This document shows positions 36,055-43,712 of a stretch of 64,000 bases of DNA, one piece after another. A program made the position numbers and the translations under genes. This DNA is from Candidatus Poribacteria bacterium. Lineage in GTDB: Bacteria > Abyssobacteria > SURF-5. Position 1 is the first letter of the stretch, and every line of letters starts with the position of its first letter. The notes below the pieces were generated by a model, which did not search any database, was not told the DNA's origin, and saw nothing but the letters and a program-made list of their open reading frames with translations. The stretch lies in the NCBI GenBank assembly GCA_016215705.1, contig JACRIR010000051.1, forward strand, positions 1 through 64,000, in the 5' to 3' direction.

Positions 36055-37727
36055 TGTCGATGTTCAGCGAAAAGTTTCTGGAAAGCCTCAAAGCGGAATA
36101 CGGACGATGGGAGCAGAGTACTCTCAAGAAGATCCTTGATAAATATGGCATGACTTCGGATTCTATTCCCCGGCAGACATATACGCCGCTCGACATTGAG
36201 ACGACCGACTTCTCGAATTGTGTCGGATTTCCGGGCGAGTTCCCGTTCACACGCGGAATCTACCCCACCATGATAGTCGGAACAGGCATCGGAGGGCGGG
36301 CGTATTCCGGTTTCGGGAACCCGGAGGATACCCGCGACAGGCTCAGATTCTTGCTGTCGCAGGGACAGTTCGGCTTCAGCCTGGCCTTCGATCTGCCGAC
36401 GCAGATAGGTCTCGATTCGGACCATCCGCTGGCGACCGGCGAGGTCGGCAGGGTAGGGGTGGCCCTCAGCTCACTGCAGGACATGGAGACTATTCTGTCG
36501 GCGTTCGACGGCGGCGCGCCTCTTGACAGAATTCGCTCCTCCTTTACGACCAACGCCCAGGCGGTTGTCGTCCTGTCGATGTACATCGCGATGGCGGAGA
36601 AACTGGGCATTCCCCTGAACCAGCTTACCGGCACGATTCAAAACGATATCTTGAAGGAATACATCGCGCGGGGCACATATATCTTCCCGCCAACACCCTC
36701 GATGCGTCTTACAGGGGACATCTTCGAGTTTTGCTCCAGGAATATGCCGCGGTTCAACATGATAAGCATTTGCGGGTATCACATACGCGAGGCGGGCGCT
36801 ACCGCCTCGCAGGAATTGGCATTCATGTTGTGCAACGCCATCGCTTATTCGGAAGTGGCGCTCAAACGCGGACTCGGCCCGGACGACTTCCTCCCGAGAT
36901 TCAGCTTCCTGTTCAGCAGCCACAGCAATTTCTTCGAGGAGGTTGCCAAATTCCGCGCTGCCCGCAGAATGTGGGCAAAGATAGCGCGTGACCGGCTGGG
37001 CGCAAAGAAGACTGATTCGATGCGTTTCCGCGTTGCCTCCGGTTACGCGGGTTCCACGTTCACGGCGCAGAAACCTCTTAATAATATCGCGCGCGGCACG
37101 CTCGAATGTTTTGCGTCAATCATAGGCGGGAACATGGGGAGCGCCTCGGCGCCGTATGATGAAGCATTGGGATTGCCGACCGAAGAGGCCACCATAGTGG
37201 CGCTTGATACGCCTCGCATAATCCACTTCGAGGCGCGCGGCGCCGACGTGATAGACCCGCTCGGCGGCTCATACTATGTCGAACATCTGACCGACGCCCT
37301 GGAAGCGCGCGCCACCGATCTCATCAACAAGGTCGACGCCCTGGGCGGAGCAGTCGCTGCAATTGAAAAGGGATTCATTCAGGCGGAGGTTGAAAGCAGT
37401 TCGTACAAGATGCAAAAGGAAATTGAGGAAGGGATGCGCCGGATTGTCGGAGTGAACGAGTTTGTAGGTGAGACGCCGCCATTGCATCCGATGGAATTGG
37501 CGTCAGACATCGAGGATCGCAGAATCCGTGCGCTCAGGCAGTTGCGTGCTGAACGCAACAACGCAGCGGTCGAGAAATGTTTGAACCGGGTTCGCGTCGC
37601 AGCCGAAGGAACAGAAAATCTTATTCCGTCTGTCATGGATGCGGTCAAGGCTATGGCCACCAACGGCGAGATATGCGGCGTCCTAAGAGAAGTTTTCGGC
37701 GAAGCGCAACCGTTTACTTCGTACTAG
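36051..37727 (+). CDS. methylmalonyl-CoA-mutase-type large subunit, divergent substrate region
   Basis: Catalytic (TIM-barrel) chain of a B12-dependent acyl-CoA mutase without its own B12 domain, 558 aa. Family blocks: FPGEFPFTRGIYPTM (~60), [14 protein letters not shown] (~113), [21 protein letters not shown] (~200), [10 protein letters not shown] with the conserved active-site His (~241), DEALGLPTEEA (~370) and DPLGGSYYVE (~402). The CoA/substrate strip differs from methylmalonyl-CoA mutase: VGTGIGGRAYSGF instead of [29 protein letters not shown] instead of LRTHSQTSGWSLTAQ, and NMGSASAPYDEA instead of [13 protein letters not shown]. Arg83 and Tyr85 (equivalents of MutB R87/Y89) and an Arg in IARGT remain. 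A different acyl-CoA is likely. Starts at GTG 36051, ATG 36054 or ATG 36060 are all possible. Confidence 0.85.
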   Translation: MMSMFSEKFLESLKAEYGRWEQSTLKKILDKYGMTSDSIPRQTYTPLDIETTDFSNCVGFPGEFPFTRGIYPTMIVGTGIGGRAYSGFGNPEDTRDRLRFLLSQGQFGFSLAFDLPTQIGLDSDHPLATGEVGRVGVALSSLQDMETILSAFDGGAPLDRIRSSFTTNAQAVVVLSMYIAMAEKLGIPLNQLTGTIQNDILKEYIARGTYIFPPTPSMRLTGDIFEFCSRNMPRFNMISICGYHIREAGATASQELAFMLCNAIAYSEVALKRGLGPDDFLPRFSFLFSSHSNFFEEVAKFRAARRMWAKIARDRLGAKKTDSMRFRVASGYAGSTFTAQKPLNNIARGTLECFASIIGGNMGSASAPYDEALGLPTEEATIVALDTPRIIHFEARGADVIDPLGGSYYVEHLTDALEARATDLINKVDALGGAVAAIEKGFIQAEVESSSYKMQKEIEEGMRRIVGVNEFVGETPPLHPMELASDIEDRRIRALRQLRAERNNAAVEKCLNRVRVAAEGTENLIPSVMDAVKAMATNGEICGVLREVFGEAQPFTSY

Positions 37728-37745
37728 TAGAGTGCTTCCTAAATA
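37725..37745. repeat. TAGAGTGCTTCCTAAAT word at a gene 3' end
   Basis: TAG-stop followed by TAGAGTGCTTCCTAAAT. The same arrangement, stop plus TGGAGTGCTTCCTAAAT, occurs after the DUF374 gene at 54095-54115. It may be the edge of a small repeat element. Confidence 0.45.
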
Positions 37746-37816
37746 AGATGCATTGATTCGGCTACGGTCTCCCCCTTCGCCTTCTCAATGTACACCCTGT
37801 ATCCCGGGAGAATATT

Positions 37817-38620
37817 ATGAACGACAACCACATGCTGCTTGAAAAAGACGGCTACGTCGCCACCATAACCATCAATCGACCCGATCAGCGCAACGCCATG
37901 CTGTCAATCATGTGGAAATGGCTCGGCGAAACGATGGATAAGCTAAGCGAAGACAACGACGTCAGGTGTGTTATCATCCGTGGCGCGGGCGACAAGGCGT
38001 TTGCGTCGGGAGCTGACATCTCAGAATTTGAGGTGTGGACCAGCCAGGAGAAAGCGCGGGAATATGGCGGCCGCATCGAATACGCCCTCCAGAGCATCGA
38101 GAAGCACAGAAACCCGGTGATTGCGATGATTCAGGGCTATGCCCTTGGCGCGGGCTGCGAGCTCGCGGTCGCCTGCGACCTCCGGATTCTCGCCGACGGC
38201 TCAAAAATCGGCATCCCGTCGGCAAAACTCGGCGTAATGCTGAATTACGAGAATTATCATAGAGTTGTCGACCTGGTAGGCATCTCGATTGCGCGAGAAA
38301 TATTCTTCCTGGGCCATCCCCTTGATGCGCAGCGCGCGAAAGAAGTCGGATTGGCCAATTTCGTTGTGCCCAAACCGGAACTGCAAACGTTCACTTGCGA
38401 GATCGCACGCGAGATTTCGGAAAATGCTCCGCTATCGGTGAGGGGAAGCAAGCGTGTTCTGCACGCATGCGCCGTGCACGGAATGCTTGATCGCGACCGC
38501 GACGCCGATGCGCTCGCGCAGCTCGATGACTTGAGCGCAGCTTGCTTCTTGAGCGAGGACGTGAAGGAGGGCGTAAGCGCCTTCTTCGGCCGCCGCAAGG
38601 CCGATTTCAAAGGGGAATGA
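37817..38620 (+). CDS. crotonase-family protein, methylmalonyl-CoA-decarboxylase-like
   Basis: 267 aa enoyl-CoA hydratase/isomerase superfamily. Oxyanion-hole segments ASGADISEF (~63-71) and GYALGAGCELAVACD (~107-121) are present, with E115 matching the first catalytic Glu of enoyl-CoA hydratase. The second catalytic Glu is absent: the PE pair is P134-S135. The following LGVMLNYENYHRVVDLVG, then FFLGHPLDAQRAKEVGL, resemble E. coli YgfG (methylmalonyl-CoA decarboxylase: LGVPYN..., TAQRALAVGIL). I therefore infer decarboxylation or another non-hydratase reaction. It lies 89 bases after the mutase with a GGGAG Shine-Dalgarno. Confidence 0.75.
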   Translation: MNDNHMLLEKDGYVATITINRPDQRNAMLSIMWKWLGETMDKLSEDNDVRCVIIRGAGDKAFASGADISEFEVWTSQEKAREYGGRIEYALQSIEKHRNPVIAMIQGYALGAGCELAVACDLRILADGSKIGIPSAKLGVMLNYENYHRVVDLVGISIAREIFFLGHPLDAQRAKEVGLANFVVPKPELQTFTCEIAREISENAPLSVRGSKRVLHACAVHGMLDRDRDADALAQLDDLSAACFLSEDVKEGVSAFFGRRKADFKGE

Positions 38621-38665
38621 ACCAGGTTCACGGTTTACAGCCTACAGTTTACGGTTGAATCGAGG
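38621..38665. repeat. GGTTCACGGTTTACGG-family repeat
   Basis: Words GGTTCACGGTTTAC, CTACAGTTTACGGTTGAATC, similar to 34291-34335. Confidence 0.6.
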
Positions 38666-38686
38666 AGAAGCTGACAACTTTACCTT

Positions 38687-38759
38687 ATTCCCTCGAAAGC
38701 GGGAATCCACGTTCGTGATGTCTCAGCGCACAAATCTGGATTCCTGCTTTCGCGGGAAT
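38687..38759. repeat. CGAAAGCGGGAATCC inverted repeat (dRS3-like)
   Basis: The left arm 38687-38709 (ATTCCCTCGAAAGCGGGAAT...) and right arm 38737-38759 (...ATTCCTGCTTTCGCGGGAAT) are inverted copies. The element reads through in the frame of the next gene, adding a false N-terminus that contains FPRKRES and CFRGNDG, the usual translation of this repeat. Confidence 0.8.
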
Positions 38760-38789
38760 GACGGTGAGGGTGTGGTAGGGAGATTACCG

Positions 38790-40118
38790 ATGAACATGAC
38801 ACGTGAACTCTGTGACGCAATTGAAAGGACTACTTTCGAGCAGATTCCGACTGACGCCATTGCGGAAGCGAAGCTCTGCCTGCTCGACTGGCTGGGCGTA
38901 ACGCTAGGCGGCGCCCATGAGCCGCTCACGAAGATTCTTATGGAGATTGGCGACCTCGTCGGGGGCGAGAAGCAGTCCAGCATTGTCGGCCATGCGCGCA
39001 AGACCTCGATTCTGAACGCGGCCTTGATTAACGGCTCCGCGTCGCATGCGCTCGATTTCGATGACGTACACTTCCAGATGATGGGTCATCCGACCGTGCC
39101 GGTCATGCCCGCGCTACTCTCATTGGCCGAAGTTCGAAAGAGCAGCGGGCGTGATGTTCTCACTGCATTTTTGCTCGGATTCGAGGCGGAGTGCAGAATC
39201 GGATCCTCAGTCTTCCCGTTTCATTACCAGCAAGGCTGGCATGCGACCTCGACAATCGGACGCTTCGGAGCAGCGGCCGCATGTTCAAAGTTGCTCGGCC
39301 TCGACGCGGCGCGCATGAGTTTCGGCCTTGGCGTGGCCGGCACACAAGCGGCCGGCCTCAAGCAGGTCTTCGGTACAATGTCCAAGCCGTTCCACGCCGG
39401 AAAAGCCGCGATGGATGGGCTTCTTGCGGCTTTGCTCGCCGAAAAAGGCTTCACTTGCTCCGAGGATATCATTGCAGGCGAGGGCGGTTTCTGCAAAGTG
39501 CTCTCGCCGGACGCGAATCCTGAATTGATCATGCAGGACTTTGGCAAGACATACGCCATCGGGAACGTTATGTTCAAGCGGCATGCCTCTTGTTTTGAGA
39601 CGCATCCGACCATCGACGCGGCCCTCGATATTCGCAGTAAGGTGCGCGCGGACGATATCGCGGAAGTGCGAGTCTCCGCGGTTCCGGTCGCTCTCGAGAT
39701 CGCCGGAAAAACTGAACCTAGCACCGGTCTCGAAGGCAAGTTCAGCCTTGCCTATTGCGCTGCGCTTGCACTCGTCGACGGCGAGACGGGTGAAGACCGT
39801 TTCTCGGATGAAAATGTTCTGAGCGATCAACTGGTCGCAATGCGCAAGAAGATAACAGTGACCCCTGACGAACAACTCGGCTTGACACAAGCGGAAATCA
39901 CCGTGCGGATGCGCGACGGTCGCCAATTGAAGAGCAGCGCCGACACGCTCGAGTCCGGCTCAAACAAAGAAAAGCGAAAAGCCGACCTTGTTCGGAAGTT
40001 CCGCTCTTTCGCCGAACGGCTCCTTCCGCCAGGCAGGGCGGATGCCATAATTAGATTTGTCGAGAACATGGAAGCGCAGAAGAACGTGGCAAAACTCTTA
40101 GCCCTCTGCCGTCCATGA
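38790..40118 (+). CDS. MmgE/PrpD family protein
   Basis: 442 aa. The family includes 2-methylcitrate dehydratase and cis-aconitate decarboxylase, acting on branched tricarboxylates or related acids. Signature pieces: LLDWLGVTLGGAHEP (~29), NGSASHALDFDDVHFQMMGHPTVPVMPALL (~80), FKRHASCFETHPTIDAA (~257) with conserved His/Cys, and KFSLAYCAALALVDGE (~320). The start is ATG 38790, seven bases after AGGGAG; the longer open frame to 38655 only translates a repeat. It sits between the crotonase and CoA-transferase genes, so it probably prepares or consumes the free acid that the CoA-transferase activates. The actual substrate is unknown. Confidence 0.8.
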   Translation: MNMTRELCDAIERTTFEQIPTDAIAEAKLCLLDWLGVTLGGAHEPLTKILMEIGDLVGGEKQSSIVGHARKTSILNAALINGSASHALDFDDVHFQMMGHPTVPVMPALLSLAEVRKSSGRDVLTAFLLGFEAECRIGSSVFPFHYQQGWHATSTIGRFGAAAACSKLLGLDAARMSFGLGVAGTQAAGLKQVFGTMSKPFHAGKAAMDGLLAALLAEKGFTCSEDIIAGEGGFCKVLSPDANPELIMQDFGKTYAIGNVMFKRHASCFETHPTIDAALDIRSKVRADDIAEVRVSAVPVALEIAGKTEPSTGLEGKFSLAYCAALALVDGETGEDRFSDENVLSDQLVAMRKKITVTPDEQLGLTQAEITVRMRDGRQLKSSADTLESGSNKEKRKADLVRKFRSFAERLLPPGRADAIIRFVENMEAQKNVAKLLALCRP

Positions 40119-40144
40119 TATTGGACGGCGTGCTGTGGAGGCGC

Positions 40145-40183
40145 TTATTCGGGGACATCATGCCGCATGGTGTTGCCGAATGA
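40145..40183. repeat. GGGGACAC-family palindrome
   Basis: TTATTCGGGGACATCATG and its inverted partner ending CCGAATGA, between the MmgE/PrpD and CoA-transferase genes. Confidence 0.65.
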
Positions 40184-40230
40184 GCGGCTGCGGCGCGGTC
40201 CCCGCTTAGCAACCAAACAAAGGAGCCAAA

Positions 40231-41424
40231 ATGCAGAAAATTCTCGAAGGCGTCAGGATACTCGACCTCTCACGCATGCTCGCGGGCCCATATGGCTCCA
40301 TGCTTCTCGGAGACCTCGGCGCAGAAGTCATTAAAATCGAAGAACCCGGCAGCGGTGACCTCACCCGGACAACTTCCGCTCAGGCCGCTCTTCGGGGCAT
40401 CAGCGCATACTTTCTGAGCATCAATCGAAGCAAGAAGAGCGTTACGCTGAATATGAAGACCGAAAAAGGGCGCGCCATCTTCTACGAACTCGTCAAGAAG
40501 GCTGATGTTGTCTACGACAACTTCCGGCCGGATGCTCTCGAGAGGCTCGGATGCACATATGAGATTCTTTCAAAACACAACCCCGGAATTATTTGCTGTT
40601 CGGTATCGGCATTCGGACACGACGGTCCCTATCGCGACCTGCCCGCATACGATGTCATTCTTCAGGCAATCGGCGGCACAATGGGCCTTACAGGACCCGA
40701 AGGCGGCGACCCGGTTCTGATGGGAGTGCCGATGGGCGACCTTGGCGGCGGCATTTTCGGGGCGCTCGCGATATCAGCGGCGCTTTACAATCGTGAGAAA
40801 ACCGGCTGCGGCCAGAAGCTGGATATCAGTCTGCTCGACAGCCAGATATCGTTGCTGGTCTACATGGCGCAAACTTACATAGCCAACGGACAGGTTCCTA
40901 AGCCCCGCGGCACAATGCACCCGCTGATCGCCCCTTTCCGTGCGTTCAAAACAAGGGACGGCCACATTGCGGTGGTCGCTTTCCAGGATAAATTCTTTGA
41001 GAGCTTTTGCCGGATAATCGAACGCGAAGACCTCCTGACCGATGAACGGTTTGACAACTTGATTAATCGCGCTTTGAACAAGACTGAGTTGTATGCTATA
41101 TTGGATACGATTTTCCCGAGAAAAACGACCGCTGAGTGGCTTGCGCCGTTGCGTGAAGCTCAAATTCCCTCGGGTCCCGTGAACGACATCAAGGATGCCT
41201 TGAATGATATCCAGGTGCGACACAGAAAGATGGTTGTCGAGATTGACCACCCCGAAATCGGGCGCTACGAGGCTCTGGGGAATCCTATAAAATCGTCGGC
41301 GATGCACGATGGCGAATTCATGCCGCCGCCTGCGCTTGGCCAACATACGGACGAAGTGCTCGGCGCGCTGGCCGGTCTTTCGGCCGATGAGATCAAGTCT
41401 TTGCGCAATGAAGGCGTGATCTGA
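40231..41424 (+). CDS. class III CoA-transferase (CaiB/BaiF family)
   Basis: 397 aa. Transfers CoA between carboxylic acids. N-terminal LEGVRILDLSRMLAGPYGSMLLGDLGAEVIKIEEPG is the family start. The catalytic Asp is D141 in LPAYDVILQAIGG. RDVIAVA-type and PSGPVNDIKDALND blocks follow near 310. A GGAG Shine-Dalgarno stands before ATG. The family covers formyl-, carnitine-, benzylsuccinyl-, mesaconyl- and itaconyl-CoA transferases, so the neighbouring mutase and crotonase suggest a dicarboxylic acid substrate. Which one cannot be read from the sequence. Confidence 0.88.
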   Translation: MQKILEGVRILDLSRMLAGPYGSMLLGDLGAEVIKIEEPGSGDLTRTTSAQAALRGISAYFLSINRSKKSVTLNMKTEKGRAIFYELVKKADVVYDNFRPDALERLGCTYEILSKHNPGIICCSVSAFGHDGPYRDLPAYDVILQAIGGTMGLTGPEGGDPVLMGVPMGDLGGGIFGALAISAALYNREKTGCGQKLDISLLDSQISLLVYMAQTYIANGQVPKPRGTMHPLIAPFRAFKTRDGHIAVVAFQDKFFESFCRIIEREDLLTDERFDNLINRALNKTELYAILDTIFPRKTTAEWLAPLREAQIPSGPVNDIKDALNDIQVRHRKMVVEIDHPEIGRYEALGNPIKSSAMHDGEFMPPPALGQHTDEVLGALAGLSADEIKSLRNEGVI

Positions 41425-41456
41425 TATCCCCTAGGTCGGGGACATCACGCCGATCT

Positions 41457-41487
41457 CTTAGCACACTTTTTCATAAATACGGTGACG
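41457..41487. repeat. inverted copy of the element at 46002-46032
   Basis: CTTAGCACACTTTTTCATAAATACGGTGACG (31 bases) is the reverse complement, with a few changes, of 46002-46032. Here it follows the CoA-transferase gene; the partner ends selA. Confidence 0.6.
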
Positions 41488-41541
41488 AATAAACTCTAAG
41501 CTCTGAACCCCAAACCAGATATCTTGGGAGGACATGAGGGT

Positions 41542-41940
41542 ATGCCTGAAAAGAAAATACGAGTGTTGGTTGCCAAGCCCGGTCTTGACGGCCACGACCG
41601 CGGCGCAAAAGTCATTGCGCGCGCGCTCCGCGACGCCGGAATGGAAGTCATTTACACTGGTCTTCGTCAAACCCCTGAGCAGATCGTTTCTGCGGCTTTG
41701 CAGGAGGACGTGGACGTGATAGGTCTGAGCGTCCTTTCGGGCGCTCATATGGGACTGACTCAGAAAATCATAGCCAGGCTCAAAGAGCAAAATGCCGGCG
41801 ACAAAATGGTGCTGGTGGGGGGAACCATCCTCGCAAAAGATATCCCTAAGTTGAAAGATATGGGTGTTGCCGAAGTCTTTCCGACGGGCAGTCGCCTCGA
41901 AGAACCGATCAAATTTATCAAAGAACGACTCGGAAACTGA
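41542..41940 (+). CDS. methylmalonyl-CoA-mutase small subunit, B12-binding domain
   Basis: 132 aa. The cobalamin-binding signature is D16-x-H18-x-x-G21 (LDGHDRG), then GLSVLSGAH (~57) and LVGGTI (~86), placing the lower axial His in the expected position. This is the separate C-terminal half of a two-subunit acyl-CoA mutase, as in isobutyryl-CoA mutase and archaeal MCM. ATG 41542 follows GGGAGG; a TTG at 41524 is less likely. It is the only such subunit in the window, while two large subunits (36051 and 50993) lack a B12 domain. Confidence 0.92.
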   Translation: MPEKKIRVLVAKPGLDGHDRGAKVIARALRDAGMEVIYTGLRQTPEQIVSAALQEDVDVIGLSVLSGAHMGLTQKIIARLKEQNAGDKMVLVGGTILAKDIPKLKDMGVAEVFPTGSRLEEPIKFIKERLGN

Positions 41941-42003
41941 TGGGCAGTGGCGCAGGTCTTTCCATGTGACGGCACTCAGTCGCGTATACCATGCAGCGTG
42001 GCG

Positions 42004-42044
42004 TTTATTCGGGTACACCATGTCGCATGGGGTGTCCCCGAATA
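42004..42044. repeat. GGGGACAC-family palindrome
   Basis: TTTATTCGGGTACACCATG with inverted partner ending CCCCGAATAG; one copy of the family at 11225-11262. Confidence 0.7.
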
Positions 42045-42147
42045 GACGCTCATCGTGTCCCAGAGTAAATGTGGTTTCTCAGGAGCGCCTGACCGCACAT
42101 AACGTGGTTAATTGTAGAGGAAAGGTGGAGCGAGGGGAATTAACGTG

Positions 42148-42176
42148 ATTTCATGCTGAGCGAAGCGAAGAATCTC
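42148..42176. repeat. GTCATTCTGAG-family single arm
   Basis: ATTTCATGCTGAGCGAAGCG followed by AAGAATC, one arm of the element seen complete at 24815-24932. Confidence 0.6.
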
Positions 42177-42260
42177 TTTTCTTGGCTTCCTTCCCTTTCG
42201 CCATTCGTCTCTTTCTTAAGGAGGCATAACCCGTGCCTGAACACAGTCGAAGTCACCTGA

Positions 42261-42320
42261 ATCCTAAACCATGAACCGTGAACTATGAACCATGAACCCT
42301 AAACCCTAAACCCTGAACCA
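42261..42320. repeat. tandem CCTAAACC/ATGAACC words
   Basis: Eight to nine degenerate 7-8-base units (CCTAAACC, ATGAACCG, TGAACT, ATGAACC, CCTAAAC), the opposite-strand form of the GGTTTACGG repeats. It borders the DSD1 gene. Confidence 0.7.
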
Positions 42321-42337
42321 ACCAAAGGTGCGAACAC

Positions 42338-43414
42338 ATGCCTGAAATAAGAAAACTTGATATCGACACCCCCGCTCTTCTCATTGACCTCGACAGAATG
42401 GAACATAACATCAAGAAGATGGCAAGTTTCTTCGATATGCAGTTCTCCAACTTGAGGCCGCACACAAAGACCCATAAATGTCCCGTCCTGGCGCACAAAC
42501 AGCTTCAGGCAGGCGCTCAAGGGATAACGTGCGCAAAATTGGGCGAAGCAGAGGTAATGGCCGCCGCAGGCATACGGGATATCCTTATCGCCAACCAGAT
42601 AGTGGGCCCCGACAAAATCGCGCGTCTGGCAAATCTCGCCCGACATTGCGACATCATGGTGGCCGTCGAATCTCGCCACAATGTCGCAGACCTCTCCATG
42701 GCGGCGAGGCATGCGGGCTCCACTATTCGCATTCTCATCGAGGTCGATGTCGGAATGCACCGGTGCGGCGTGAAGAGCCCGGAAGAAGCGGTCTCGCTTG
42801 CTCAAAAGATTCTGGAAAGCCCGGGGCTGCAATTCGAGGGCATCATGGGTTACGAGGGCCACGCGGTAATGATTCCGGAACTCGACGACCGGCGACAGGC
42901 CTGTCTCAAGTCGATGCAAGTCCTGATAGGCGCCAGAGATGCCCTGCTGAAGAGCGGAATCGAAGTGAAGATTGTAAGCGCAGGCGGAACCGGAACGTAC
43001 AACATCGCAGGTTCGTACCCGGGAGTAACGGAAATCCAGGCGGGCTCCTACATACTCATGGATGCAAAATATCGAAGCGTGCTGCAGGATTTTGAATCGG
43101 CCCTCACAATCCTTTCTACGGTCACGAGTCGGCCCGACAAGGAAACAGCGATCCTCGACGCGGGCATGAAGGCGATGACGTTTGAATTCGGGATGCCGGA
43201 GCTTGTCGGAGTCGCCGGCGCCGCCGTCTCTTTCCTCTCCGAGGAACACGGCCACCTGTATCTTGAGGATGCGGACCCCCAGGTGGGTGAAAAAGTCGAG
43301 CTCATTCCCAGTCATTGCTGCACAACCATCAATCTCCATGACCGCTTTTACGCCGTTCGCGGAGATCGTCTGGAGGCCGTCTGGTCTGTTGCCGGCCGCG
43401 GCAAATTCGCGTAG
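42338..43414 (+). CDS. PLP-dependent D-threonine aldolase/D-serine dehydratase-like enzyme (DSD1 family)
   Basis: 358 aa fold-type III PLP enzyme. N-terminal DTPALLIDLDRMEHNIKKM, PLP-Lys region RPHTKTHKC (~46), then IEVDVGMHRCGV (~135), GYEGHAVM (~170), SAGGTGTYNIA (~208) and QAGSYILMD (~230). The C-terminal domain has SHCCTTINLHD (~327), the His/Cys zinc site typical of D-threonine aldolase and D-serine dehydratase. It probably acts on a D-beta-hydroxy amino acid. It is 397 bases from the mutase small subunit, behind repeats, so membership in that operon is not certain. Confidence 0.82.
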   Translation: MPEIRKLDIDTPALLIDLDRMEHNIKKMASFFDMQFSNLRPHTKTHKCPVLAHKQLQAGAQGITCAKLGEAEVMAAAGIRDILIANQIVGPDKIARLANLARHCDIMVAVESRHNVADLSMAARHAGSTIRILIEVDVGMHRCGVKSPEEAVSLAQKILESPGLQFEGIMGYEGHAVMIPELDDRRQACLKSMQVLIGARDALLKSGIEVKIVSAGGTGTYNIAGSYPGVTEIQAGSYILMDAKYRSVLQDFESALTILSTVTSRPDKETAILDAGMKAMTFEFGMPELVGVAGAAVSFLSEEHGHLYLEDADPQVGEKVELIPSHCCTTINLHDRFYAVRGDRLEAVWSVAGRGKFA

Positions 43415-43499
43415 GCCAGTTCCACACGTGTAGGAGATGCCAACTTGTGTCCTGGAGGCGGAAAAGGCAAGGTTATCTTGGTCTCAGCGTTTATGTCTG

Positions 43500-43528
43500 T
43501 TGACAAACATAGATATGTGTGGTATAAT
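43500..43528 (+). promoter_or_regulatory. perfect-consensus orphan promoter
   Basis: TTGACA at 43500-43505, exactly 17 bases, TATAAT at 43523-43528. It reads rightward, toward the 3' end of selB on the opposite strand, with no protein gene in between. Confidence 0.6.
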
Positions 43529-43534
43529 TCCATT

Positions 43535-43600
43535 GTTCCAATTTCCCAACCCCCATGCACGAAGAGGGGGAAGTGCGAAAGCCTTCCCCCTCTTATGCTT
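43535..43600 (+). ncRNA. candidate small RNA ending in a 12-bp hairpin
   Basis: From the predicted start near 43535 the transcript would be about 65 bases and end in a perfect 12-bp stem, AAGAGGGGGAAG (43562-43573) with CTTCCCCCTCTT (43583-43594), loop of 9, then ATGCTTT. The U-tract is short, so termination is not certain. If it reads on, it would be antisense to the 3' end of selB (43713). I see no coding frame. Confidence 0.35.
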
Positions 43601-43712
43601 TAATGTCCTCAGCACAAAAACGCCGTTGAAAACCCCACGGTGCTTCCAGAGAAGAACGAACTCCTTTTCACCGCAAAGCCGCAAGTGGTGCAAGGGAAAA
43701 GCAAGAGTGTTG

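Larger units (their letters stand above)
41941..42337. other. spacer made of three repeat families
   Basis: No gene. Contains the GGGGACAC palindrome (42004-42044), a GTCATTCTGAG arm (42148-42176) and the CCTAAACC/GAACC tandem words (42261-42320), in that order. Confidence 0.6.

Noticed and set aside
42299-43339. 346-codon minus-strand open frame
   Set aside because: Antisense to the DSD1-type PLP enzyme, whose motifs are unambiguous.
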